7,973 bases of DNA from an uncultured Bacilli bacterium. GTDB taxonomy: Bacteria > Bacillota_I > Bacilli_A > RF39 > UBA660. A program made the position numbers and the translations under genes. Numbering within the stretch: position 1 is the stretch's first letter; each line of letters begins with the position of its first letter. Under the pieces are notes generated by a model. That model had not been told where the DNA came from and did no database searches. It saw nothing but the letters and a program-made list of their open reading frames with translations. Where the stretch lies: assembly GCA_947628325.1 (NCBI GenBank), contig CANQZL010000068.1, forward strand, positions 1-7,973, given 5' to 3'. Below are positions 1-6,464 of this stretch, one piece after another.

Positions 1-1389
1 CAAGCTTTAGATAATCTATATAATTTAGATTGGCAAAGTGAAAAACAAAAAAGTTATGATAAAAAAGATTATGATGACATTTTATTTTTTAGTTTTAAAG
101 ATAATCACATATTAAAGTTTAGTTATGAAGAAGATGATTCTGATGATTACTATATAAATGCTACTCATTATGATAAAGATGGTAATGTTCTAGCTTCTAA
201 AAAGTTGCCTTCTTTTTATGACGTATTTGTAGATGATAAGTATATATATGTTTGTACATATGATGAAGAAGACGACTATAAAATAATAAAGTATGATGAA
301 AAATTTAATGAACTAGCTAATATTATTATAACTGGTTATGACTCAGCTAGTATAATTGGTTTAACCGATGATAAAGTAATCTTATTTGTCTATACTTATG
401 AATATGTTGAAGAACAAAGTAAGTATGAATATTTCTATCTTGAAGTTGATAAAAACTTAGAACATATTGATACATTTAAAGAAACTGAAGATACAGCTAT
501 CAAATACAGTAACTTGTTATATGGAAAATATTTTAATAATGATATATCTTTAGAAAAATTACAAAACAATTTTAAAAAAATAAGAGAAAAATATGGTGAA
601 TCATATATTGAAAAGATTGATCCACGTGGTTATATAGTTTTAAGTGTTATAGATCGTGAAAACTATACTAATGATAAATTAGTAGTATTAGATTTTAATT
701 TAAATGAAATCATTGTAAAAAATACTAATTATGATGACGATGATGAAAAGATTAAAGATATCGTTATTCTAGATAATAATATAGCCATTGTATATGAAAA
801 GAACCGAGAATTTACCGATGATAGTAAAGATGTATATTATATTCCTAACGATTATATAAATATATATGATTTAAATGGTAAATTTATTGAAACTATTGAT
901 AATGATGTTACTTATTATGGCTTAACAGCCATTAATGGTGGCTTTGTCGTAGAACAATCTACTCATCCAGGTTGTACAGCACATGTCCCAGTAAACGTAT
1001 CTTCTATTGATACAATGCGTCCTGCTTGTACATTTGAATATTCAACAGTAGTATATAAACTTACATATAATATTAAAACTAATGTTACTGGTGATGGGCA
1101 AATAGAAGTTCAAGATAAAGCAATGGTTGGCGACGAAGTTAAATTTAATATAATTCCATCTAAAGATTGGACATTAAGTAAAGTAATTATTAAAGACAGT
1201 CAAGGTAATATAATTGAGTATCAAAATAATTCCTTTATAATGCCAGATAGTGATGTAACAATAGAAGTAACCTTTGAAATAATAAACCCTAATACAGCAG
1301 ATATAAATATTAGTAGTATGTTTATTATTTCATCAGTGTTCTTATTTATTCTTTTATTTATAATCTATAAATTTAAAAAAGTAGAATAG
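1..1389 (+). CDS. Sortase-type surface protein, paralog 1 (5' end outside window)
   Basis: The frame is open from base 1 with no stop, so this gene starts before the window; the visible part is 462 codons. Its first residues (QALDNLYNLDW) align with the mature N-termini of the two downstream paralogs (ALEEPFKLDW, NAANNPFNLEW), so only about 20 signal-peptide residues are missing. The TTG at 205 is therefore an internal Leu codon, not a start. The body is beta-rich and very acidic, with repeated DD/DE runs and strings such as DLNGKFIETIDND that recur in the paralogs and suggest propeller-like blades (inference). One Cys pair lies at visible residues 325 and 343. Then come a divergent InlB-B-repeat-like domain (about 356-424, ending in MPDSDVTIEVTF), NPNTAD (429-434), a hydrophobic helix and the tail KFKKVE. 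This order matches a wall-sorting signal. Its role is unknown; adhesion or surface interaction is only a guess. Confidence 0.85.
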   Translation, partial: QALDNLYNLDWQSEKQKSYDKKDYDDILFFSFKDNHILKFSYEEDDSDDYYINATHYDKDGNVLASKKLPSFYDVFVDDKYIYVCTYDEEDDYKIIKYDEKFNELANIIITGYDSASIIGLTDDKVILFVYTYEYVEEQSKYEYFYLEVDKNLEHIDTFKETEDTAIKYSNLLYGKYFNNDISLEKLQNNFKKIREKYGESYIEKIDPRGYIVLSVIDRENYTNDKLVVLDFNLNEIIVKNTNYDDDDEKIKDIVILDNNIAIVYEKNREFTDDSKDVYYIPNDYINIYDLNGKFIETIDNDVTYYGLTAINGGFVVEQSTHPGCTAHVPVNVSSIDTMRPACTFEYSTVVYKLTYNIKTNVTGDGQIEVQDKAMVGDEVKFNIIPSKDWTLSKVIIKDSQGNIIEYQNNSFIMPDSDVTIEVTFEIINPNTADINISSMFIISSVFLFILLFIIYKFKKVE

Positions 1390-1412
1390 TGCTTTACACA
1401 AGCACTATTTTT
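1385..1412 (+). terminator. Rho-independent terminator after paralog 1
   Basis: A perfect 10-bp inverted repeat (AATAGTGCTT at 1385-1394, AAGCACTATT at 1400-1409) encloses a 5-nt loop and runs into five T's (1408-1412). The stem overlaps the stop codon of paralog 1, so the terminator is built into the end of the gene. It separates paralog 1 from the next transcription unit. Confidence 0.85.
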
Positions 1413-1436
1413 AGTCTGTATAAAAGCGTAAATATA

Positions 1437-1472
1437 TTTTTGCGTTAACTTTACAATTTTTGCATGCTTTAC
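1437..1472 (+). repeat. Imperfect tandem repeat upstream of the paralog 2 promoter
   Basis: TTTTTGCGTTAACTTTAC (1437-1454) is followed by TTTTTGCATGCTTTAC (1457-1472), with starts 20 bp apart (two helical turns). The second copy ends just before the candidate -35 box. It could be a pair of regulator half-sites, but in DNA this AT-rich the match may be chance. Confidence 0.3.
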
Positions 1473-1474
1473 TA

Positions 1475-1504
1475 TTGATTAGACAGTTCGGGGGTGGGTA
1501 TAAT
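1475..1504 (+). promoter_or_regulatory. Promoter of the paralog 2-3 operon
   Basis: A candidate -35 TTGATT (1475-1480) lies 18 bp upstream of a perfect -10 TATAAT (1499-1504). The spacer holds a G-rich block (CGGGGGTGGG, 1490-1498) that is very unusual for this sequence. Predicted transcription would start near 1511, about 30 nt before the ATG at 1543. The gene has GAGG at 1534-1537 with a 5-nt gap. Confidence 0.65.
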
Positions 1505-1542
1505 TTAGATAGTAAGAAAAGGTATAGAAGGATGAGGTTATT

Positions 1543-3048
1543 ATGAAAAAGAAAAATATTTTAATTGCAATAGCAATATTAATGGTACTTTTTATTGGGA
1601 AGGTAAGAGCTTTAGAAGAACCATTTAAATTAGATTGGAAAAAAGAAAATTTAGTTGAAAATCTTAGTATAGGAACTATAGGAAATGCCAAGTTTCAATA
1701 TAAAGATGGCTATATTACATTATATTCAGAAGTAAACGAAAATGATTTTAGATACTTTGTAAACTATTATAAAAAAGATGGAACTCTTGTTACTAGTAAA
1801 ACTTATAATGATTATATTGTAATTAATGCTACAACAGATAATGAATATGTTTATGCCATTATTGCGGGTTATGATGAATACGAAATAGCATTAGTAAAAT
1901 TAGATAGCACTCTAAATGTAGTAAAAACTTATGACTTTTCTTATGATGAAGCAGAAATGTTTGGAAGTTATATTATGCTAACTAATGTTTTAGGATTGTC
2001 TACAATGAATGTTATAAATGATACGATAAATCTTTTAGGGGAAAATATTTTACAAATTGACACAAATTTAAAATCAAGTAGAGTAATAAGCTTTTCTGAG
2101 TCAAGAGCAAAAAAATATTTTGAGAAATTATATTATTTAGAAGAATTTTCATATGAAGATAATATGCAATATATGACATTAGATAAAAATGATAAATATT
2201 ATGTTTATAGTGGTATAAATACTTGTGGAAGGTCTGTGGAATCCGTATATGATGTGCTAGAACCTATGTTTACGGATTCTGTTGTTTGCAAAAATGAATC
2301 TATTCTTATCTTAAGTGATTCTAATAATAGAGTTAAATGGTTTAAAGATTTCGATGAAAATGAATTCATAATTGATGTTAAGTTAGTTGGTGATTATGTC
2401 GTTGGTATAAAAATGACTTATGAATATCCTAGTTATCCTGAATATGAAGTTACGACAAGAGCTGCAGAAGCAAATTACGATGCACCAAATATTTATACGG
2501 AAATAGTAGTTTATGATTTAAAAGGAAATTTAGTACAAACTATTGATAATGACTCTTTATATTTACAATTAGCTCCAGTTGATGGTGGCTTTATGGTAAA
2601 TAGTAATGTTGAAAATAAAAAAGTATGTGTTTCTAGACCAATGGAAAATAATATATTAGCAATAGATCCTAGTGATAATTGTGCTATTGATACAAGCTTA
2701 GAAGTATATACAATTCCTTATACCATAACACCAGAAATAAATGGGAAAGGACACTTAGAAGTTGCTTCATCATCAAGAGCTGGAAGTAATGAAGTATTTA
2801 AAGTTATTGCCGATGAAGGATGGAAAGTAGAATCTATAAAAATAACAGATGAAGAAGGCACTGTAATTGAATATAAAGGAGATACATTCACAATGCCATC
2901 AAGTAATGTAACAATAGTAGTTAATTTTGTAAGAGATGTATTAAATCCAAACACTTCTGATTTTTGGATTATTGGAACAATAAGTTTAGCAGTAGTATTT
3001 GGAACAATAATAATTATAAATAGAAAGAAATTAAAATTTTTAAAATAA
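1543..3048 (+). CDS. Sortase-type surface protein, paralog 2 (501 aa)
   Basis: The ATG follows GAGG by 5 nt and opens a classic Sec signal peptide: MKKK, a hydrophobic core to about residue 18, and likely cleavage after VRA (residue 23). Residues 24-390 form a beta-rich body with blade-like strings (KKDGTLVTSKTY, DLKGNLVQTIDND). Four cysteines (228/249 and 362/380) form two spaced pairs, possibly disulfides. Residues about 391-463 resemble the divergent InlB B-repeat domain (GKGHLEVA, DEGWKVESI, FTMPSSNVTIVVNF). NPNTSD (468-473), a hydrophobic helix (474-492) and the tail RKKLKFLK form a sorting-signal layout with NPNTS in place of LPxTG. I infer that it is exported and linked to the cell wall, or otherwise held in the membrane. 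It is co-transcribed with paralog 3 (26-bp gap, no terminator between). No enzymatic motif is visible and the function is unknown. Confidence 0.92.
   Translation: MKKKNILIAIAILMVLFIGKVRALEEPFKLDWKKENLVENLSIGTIGNAKFQYKDGYITLYSEVNENDFRYFVNYYKKDGTLVTSKTYNDYIVINATTDNEYVYAIIAGYDEYEIALVKLDSTLNVVKTYDFSYDEAEMFGSYIMLTNVLGLSTMNVINDTINLLGENILQIDTNLKSSRVISFSESRAKKYFEKLYYLEEFSYEDNMQYMTLDKNDKYYVYSGINTCGRSVESVYDVLEPMFTDSVVCKNESILILSDSNNRVKWFKDFDENEFIIDVKLVGDYVVGIKMTYEYPSYPEYEVTTRAAEANYDAPNIYTEIVVYDLKGNLVQTIDNDSLYLQLAPVDGGFMVNSNVENKKVCVSRPMENNILAIDPSDNCAIDTSLEVYTIPYTITPEINGKGHLEVASSSRAGSNEVFKVIADEGWKVESIKITDEEGTVIEYKGDTFTMPSSNVTIVVNFVRDVLNPNTSDFWIIGTISLAVVFGTIIIINRKKLKFLK
2701..3048 (+). repeat. Near-identical 3' module, copy A (paralog 2)
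   Basis: This segment aligns without gaps to 4290-4637 with about 24 mismatches over 348 bp (hand count, about 93% identity). It encodes the InlB-like domain, NPNTSD motif, membrane helix and tail. Upstream of it the two genes differ by many substitutions and indels, so similarity steps up sharply near the boundary. Confidence 0.85.
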
Positions 3049-3074
3049 AAAAAAATTTAATGAAGGTGTAGAAA

Positions 3075-4637
3075 ATGAAAAATCAAAAATTACTTATAAT
3101 ATTTATATTATTAATAAGCATATTTGCTATAAAAGTAAATGCTGCGAATAATCCTTTTAATCTAGAGTGGTCAAATGATGAATTATCAAGAAATTACAAC
3201 ATAGAACCTTCAATATTCAATGCAAAATTAGAATTTAATGATGGTTATGTAACTTTATATACAAATACAAATAACAATGATAGTAGTGCATATACATTAG
3301 CTAATTACTTTTCAAAAGATGGTAAAGTAATTACAAGTAAGAAATATGATAACTATGCAATAATGAGTGCTACTACAGATAATCAAAATATTTATGCCTT
3401 GGCAATTAAAATTCCTACCATGGTTCCAAAAAGTAAAAGCTCTATGGGAAGTAGTAGACCATATTTATATGTGTTAAAAATAAATTCTAAAATGGAAATA
3501 GAAAAAGAATATGAATTATCATATGACGAAGCAGAAATGATTTATGTATTACCAGTTATTTCAAATATTTTTGGAATGTCAACAATGAGTATGGTAGATG
3601 ATAAAGTAAATATTTTAGCTTCTAATTTTAATATCATTCAATTAGACTTAGGATTAAAATCAAGTAAAGTTATTAGTGCTTCAGAAAGTAGAGTAAAAAA
3701 GTACTTTGAAGATATGTATTATTTATTAACTCTTAACTATACTGGTAGAAATGATTATTTATCATTAGATAAAAATGAAAAATATATGGCTTATAGTGAC
3801 ATTGGATCTTGTATGGATTTAAAATGGACTAATATTTTTGAATCATATGGTGCACCATCCGCAACTTTAGATGATGGATACAATTATTGCCAAGAAAGTC
3901 ATTATTTAGTATTAGATGATGTTGAAGGAAATAATATTTGGGAAAAAGAGTTTAAAGAAAACGAATTTATAATTGATGTTAAACTAGTTGATAATTACGT
4001 TGTTGCTATTAAAATGACTTTTAATAATATGTATGAAAAATCAGCATCGGATATCGGATATAACGATGATGCTATAGTAGAAGTAGTAGTTTATGATTTA
4101 GAAGGTAACTTAGTTCAAACAATTGAAAAAGATTCTTTATACCTTCAACTAACACCAGTTAAAAATGGCTTTATGGTAAACAGCTATATTTCTGATAGAA
4201 AAACTTGTATGAATATGGGCATTAACTCTATTCAACCAATAATATCTTCTGATGATTTTAATAATGGCTGTACAATTGATACAGTATTAGAAGTATATAC
4301 AATTCCATATACCATAACACCAGAAATAAATGGAAAAGGACACATAGAAGTTGCTTCATCATCAAGAGCAGGAAATAGTGAAGTATTTAAAGTTGTTGCA
4401 GACGAAGGATGGAAAGTAGAATCTATAAAAATAACAGATGAAGAAGGAAATGTAATTGAATATAAAGGAGATACATTCACAATGCCATCAAGTAATGTAA
4501 CAATAGCAGTTAACTTTGTAAGAGATGTACTAAATCCAAATACTTCTGATTTTTGGATTATTGGAGCAATAAGTTTAGTAATAATATCTGGAACAATAAT
4601 AACTATAAATAAAAAGAAATTAAAATTCTTAAAATAG
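3075..4637 (+). CDS. Sortase-type surface protein, paralog 3 (520 aa)
   Basis: The ATG follows AAGGTG (3063-3068) by 6 nt and starts only 26 bp after paralog 2, so the two form an operon. The signal peptide is MKNQK, a hydrophobic core, then probable cleavage after VNA (residue 23). The body parallels paralog 2: DEAEM near residue 151, ENEFIIDVKLV near 295, and DLEGNLVQTIEKDSLYLQL near 341. Indels cluster in apparent loops, for example a Ser/Pro/Lys-rich insert at about 114-130. Cysteines 246/272 and 378/399 match the two pairs of paralog 2, with different spacing. The C-terminal module is the InlB-like domain (about 410-482), NPNTSD (487-492), a hydrophobic helix, and the tail KKKLKFLK, nearly identical to paralog 2. 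It is probably a surface-anchored extracellular protein. The ligand is unknown, and I recognise no named family for the body. Confidence 0.92.
   Translation: MKNQKLLIIFILLISIFAIKVNAANNPFNLEWSNDELSRNYNIEPSIFNAKLEFNDGYVTLYTNTNNNDSSAYTLANYFSKDGKVITSKKYDNYAIMSATTDNQNIYALAIKIPTMVPKSKSSMGSSRPYLYVLKINSKMEIEKEYELSYDEAEMIYVLPVISNIFGMSTMSMVDDKVNILASNFNIIQLDLGLKSSKVISASESRVKKYFEDMYYLLTLNYTGRNDYLSLDKNEKYMAYSDIGSCMDLKWTNIFESYGAPSATLDDGYNYCQESHYLVLDDVEGNNIWEKEFKENEFIIDVKLVDNYVVAIKMTFNNMYEKSASDIGYNDDAIVEVVVYDLEGNLVQTIEKDSLYLQLTPVKNGFMVNSYISDRKTCMNMGINSIQPIISSDDFNNGCTIDTVLEVYTIPYTITPEINGKGHIEVASSSRAGNSEVFKVVADEGWKVESIKITDEEGNVIEYKGDTFTMPSSNVTIAVNFVRDVLNPNTSDFWIIGAISLVIISGTIITINKKKLKFLK
4290..4637 (+). repeat. 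Near-identical 3' module, copy B (paralog 3)
   Basis: Partner of 2701-3048. Differences are mostly third-position changes in the domain, with a cluster of amino-acid changes in the membrane helix (for example AVVF versus VIIS). It runs to the stop codon (TAG here, TAA in paralog 2), and similarity ends there. Confidence 0.85.
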
Positions 4638-4644
4638 AATTTAT

Positions 4645-4674
4645 ACAAGTAATACTTAATTACTTGTTTTTTTT
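4645..4674 (+). terminator. Rho-independent terminator of the paralog 2-3 operon
   Basis: A perfect 9-bp inverted repeat, ACAAGTAAT (4645-4653) and ATTACTTGT (4659-4667), has a 5-nt loop and runs directly into eight T's (4667-4674). It lies 8 bp after the stop codon of paralog 3. Confidence 0.9.
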
Positions 4675-4701
4675 CATAAAACAGAATAAATATGGTATAA
4701 T
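4673..4701 (+). promoter_or_regulatory. Extended -10 promoter of the 455-aa membrane-anchored protein gene
   Basis: The -10 box TATAAT (4696-4701) is preceded by TGG (4693-4695), an extended -10. A weak -35, TTCATA (4673-4678), sits 17 bp upstream and overlaps the T-run of the preceding terminator. Transcription from about 4708 would leave a leader of only about 18 nt, containing AGAGG (4713-4717) before the ATG at 4726. Confidence 0.75.
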
Positions 4702-4725
4702 AAAAAAAGAATAGAGGTATGTAGT

Positions 4726-6093
4726 ATGGAAGAAAAAAAGGCGGCGATTATAAATCACATTAAAGAAAGACTTGTTGATTTAAAAGAACTAGGTAAAATT
4801 TATACTGATGAAAAAGTAAATACTTTAGCAAGTAAACTTGCTGCTACAGATAGAACTCTTGAAGAAATAAAAGAACTAATTGATAAAAAGTTTTCTAATG
4901 AAGTAAGAAAAATAAATCATAACAATCATTTAGCTACTTTAAAAGAATATTATATATCTTCTATTGATAAGTTAAAAAAAGGTAATAACTGTTATCTCCT
5001 TTCTTATGAAGAAGGTGTAAAAGTCTTAGAGCAAGCCAATATTAAAGAAAAAAAAGATATAAATTTATTTTTAACTCAAGTAATTATAAACAATAATAAT
5101 GTAGGATATAAAAAAGCTAATAGTGAAGATAATGGTGCTGAATTAATAGTTAGTGATATGGCTTATTTACTTAAAATTGATTATGCTAAAACATATCGTG
5201 TCTTTGATGGAGATATGAATCCTCAAGGTATTATTAATTCTATAAATGCTACCAAAAAAGAAAGATTTTTAAATTTAGAAGAAGCTTTAAGATTTGTTAA
5301 AGAAGAATCACCTAGTTTTACATTACGTACGGAGTTAGAAGATTATCATGATAAAAACATAAGACTTGGTTTAAGAAATGCTAAAAGTACTGAATATAAA
5401 AAGAATATTGAATATGTTTTAAAACTATTTAAAGCTTTACCAGATATTACTGATGAAAATATTTCCTTATTAAAAAAAGATTACTTAAATTTAAAAGTAT
5501 TTGAAATATTTACTAATAGTTTAAATAATGATTTAACTAATACAGGAATTATCGTTAATAAAGAAACTTTAAAATACACATATCGTTTATCTCCTGCTTA
5601 TAATAAACATATAACTAACTTAAGTAATCTTAAAGAGAATGAAACTATTTGTAATTTCTTCATTGTTGATAAAAGAGAATTACTTGTCACTTTAATTAAT
5701 AATTATTATAAGGACATCAAAGAATTATTATCTTTAATATATAATAATAAAGATAATTTAATATCTATAGTTGAAGATGTTATAAAAGAACATTTAGGAT
5801 ATGATGAATTTAATAAATATTATGATCGAGTTAAAGAAAATATCGAAATGATATGTGACTTAGTCAAATTAAAGAAAGAATCTACTCCTGATAGTGAAAA
5901 AGATGAAGAAAAAAATAAAGATAATGATGAAGATTTCTTAAATAGAATAGCTCCATATATAGCTAATTATGAAGATATTGATAGTGATAATAAAGGTAAT
6001 AGTTTGTTACTAGGTATTGTTACAGCTATTCTATTTATTACTATAGGTATTATTCTTTTAGCGATAATAGCTATTAGTAAAATGAATATTTAA
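4726..6093 (+). CDS. C-terminally membrane-anchored protein, possible HipA-like pseudokinase (455 aa)
   Basis: The start is set by AGAGG 8 nt upstream of the ATG. No signal peptide is visible. Residues 1-85 are charged and helical; 385-404 is an acidic Lys/Asp/Glu linker; 427-450 is one strong membrane helix close to the C-terminus, so most of the protein should be cytoplasmic. The middle weakly resembles HipA-type kinases (pattern memory, not a search). NVGYKK (125-130) followed by E139 could be the ATP-lysine and helix-C glutamate. LNNDLTNTGIIV (266-277) sits where HipA has DRxxxN, and LSPAYNK (288-294) where it has LAPLYD. If that alignment holds, both catalytic aspartates are Asn (267, 293) and the protein would be an inactive, sensor-like kinase. 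It could equally be an unrelated helical protein. It is a single-gene unit with no terminator before the serS promoter. Confidence 0.9.
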   Translation: MEEKKAAIINHIKERLVDLKELGKIYTDEKVNTLASKLAATDRTLEEIKELIDKKFSNEVRKINHNNHLATLKEYYISSIDKLKKGNNCYLLSYEEGVKVLEQANIKEKKDINLFLTQVIINNNNVGYKKANSEDNGAELIVSDMAYLLKIDYAKTYRVFDGDMNPQGIINSINATKKERFLNLEEALRFVKEESPSFTLRTELEDYHDKNIRLGLRNAKSTEYKKNIEYVLKLFKALPDITDENISLLKKDYLNLKVFEIFTNSLNNDLTNTGIIVNKETLKYTYRLSPAYNKHITNLSNLKENETICNFFIVDKRELLVTLINNYYKDIKELLSLIYNNKDNLISIVEDVIKEHLGYDEFNKYYDRVKENIEMICDLVKLKKESTPDSEKDEEKNKDNDEDFLNRIAPYIANYEDIDSDNKGNSLLLGIVTAILFITIGIILLAIIAISKMNI

Positions 6094-6122
6094 TTGACAT
6101 AAATTAAAAAAAATTATAAAAT
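6094..6122 (+). promoter_or_regulatory. Promoter of the T-box/serS unit
   Basis: A perfect -35 TTGACA (6094-6099) begins at the base after the upstream TAA stop (6091-6093). Exactly 17 bp later is TAAAAT (6117-6122), five of six matches to the -10 consensus. Predicted transcription starts near 6129, giving a serS leader of about 336 nt. Confidence 0.8.
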
Positions 6123-6141
6123 TAGTCTATAAATTGTTGAT

Positions 6142-6321
6142 GGAAGAATAGTAGTTTATGATTTTATTAAAGAGAGTTCGTGTTTGGTGGAAACGAATAT
6201 AAATAATAAATGAATCTACTTCCTAGAGTTGTTAATAGCAGCCGGTAATACCGTTATAAATTAAGAGTTAAATAAAAGGATGGTACCGTGCATCTGCACT
6301 CCTTGGTAGTATCCTTTTTTT
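6142..6321 (+). promoter_or_regulatory. T-box riboswitch, tRNA-Ser specific (serS leader)
   Basis: This RNA senses uncharged tRNA-Ser and lets transcription continue into serS. The Stem I base is GGAAG (6142-6146) with CTTCC (6219-6223). AGTAG (6150-6154) is the 5' side of the specifier loop, AGAGAG (6171-6176) is the conserved bulge motif, and TTCGT/ACGAA (6177-6181, 6193-6197) closes a distal loop containing GGTGG. On the 3' side GAA-TCT-AC gives the specifier UCU (6215-6217), a serine codon that agrees with the downstream gene. A small stem CGGT/ACCG (6243-6253) fits Stem III. The T-box core AAGGATGGTACCGTG (6276-6290) has TGGT (6281-6284) for the tRNA acceptor end. The antiterminator pairs AAGGA (6276-6280) with TCCTT (6300-6304) and GTGC with GCAC (6288-6291, 6296-6299). 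Confidence 0.96.
6275..6321 (+). terminator. T-box conditional terminator
   Basis: AAAGGAT (6275-6281) pairs with ATCCTTT (6311-6317), and TACC (6284-6287) with GGTA (6305-6308), leaving a small GG/GT internal loop; a seven-T run follows (6315-6321). This is mutually exclusive with the antiterminator, which uses 6276-6304. It is also the first strong terminator after the 455-aa gene, so it may end that transcript too. Confidence 0.92.
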
Positions 6322-6324
6322 AAT

Positions 6325-6329
6325 GGAGG
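6325..6329 (+). promoter_or_regulatory. Strong Shine-Dalgarno just after the T-box terminator
   Basis: GGAGG lies 6 nt before the ATG at 6336. It is the closest match to consensus in the window, clearly better than the AAAGAG in front of serS. It supports translation of the 25-codon ORF at 6336. Confidence 0.6.
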
Positions 6330-6335
6330 TAAGAT

Positions 6336-6413
6336 ATGGTAAAAATAAGAAAAGGTAGTAATTATGTATTTTTAAATAAACATTTTATAGTAGTAGAATT
6401 AGTCTCGGTTTGA
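6336..6413 (+). CDS. Putative 25-aa leader peptide or small protein between T-box and serS
   Basis: This short ORF starts 6 nt after a GGAGG site and ends at TGA (6411-6413), 51 nt before serS. The peptide begins MVKIRKGSNYVFLNK and ends FIVVELVSV: a basic N-terminus followed by a moderately hydrophobic C-terminus, too short and polar for a confident membrane helix. It is in frame with serS, but four in-frame stops (TGA, TAA, TAA, TGA) lie between, so it is not a SerRS extension. It has two Ser codons, AGT (codon 8) and TCG (codon 24), the latter probably rare in such AT-rich DNA. It would be made only when the T-box reads through. It could be a translated leader that helps or limits serS translation, a remnant of another gene, or chance. 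The ribosome site is the main evidence. Confidence 0.45.
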   Translation: MVKIRKGSNYVFLNKHFIVVELVSV

Positions 6414-6464
6414 CATTATAAAATTAAATAATAAGAAATAATATGAAAGAAAGAGTTGATAAAA

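Noticed and set aside
205..207. TTG at 205 as the start of the first gene
   Set aside because: The frame is open back to base 1, and the upstream residues align with the mature N-termini of both paralogs, so this is an internal Leu codon.
1479..1691. Reverse-strand ORF over the paralog 2 promoter and signal peptide
   Set aside because: It lies opposite the promoter, ribosome site and signal peptide of paralog 2, and has low-complexity composition typical of antisense AT-rich DNA.
4232..4648. Reverse-strand ORF opposite the end of paralog 3 (and a similar one at 2718-2954 opposite paralog 2)
   Set aside because: These are shadows of the duplicated coding sequence. Their mutual similarity follows from the 93% identical + strand genes, and neither has a convincing ribosome site.
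6410..6444. Second serS promoter from a perfect TTGACA at 6410-6415
   Set aside because: No acceptable -10 lies 16-18 bp downstream; the nearest AT-rich hexamers (6429, 6439) have wrong spacing. The hexamer also overlaps the stop of the small ORF.
6456..6464. TTG at 6456 as the serS start
   Set aside because: It touches the only candidate ribosome site and adds three residues not typical of SerRS; the ATG at 6465 has proper spacing.
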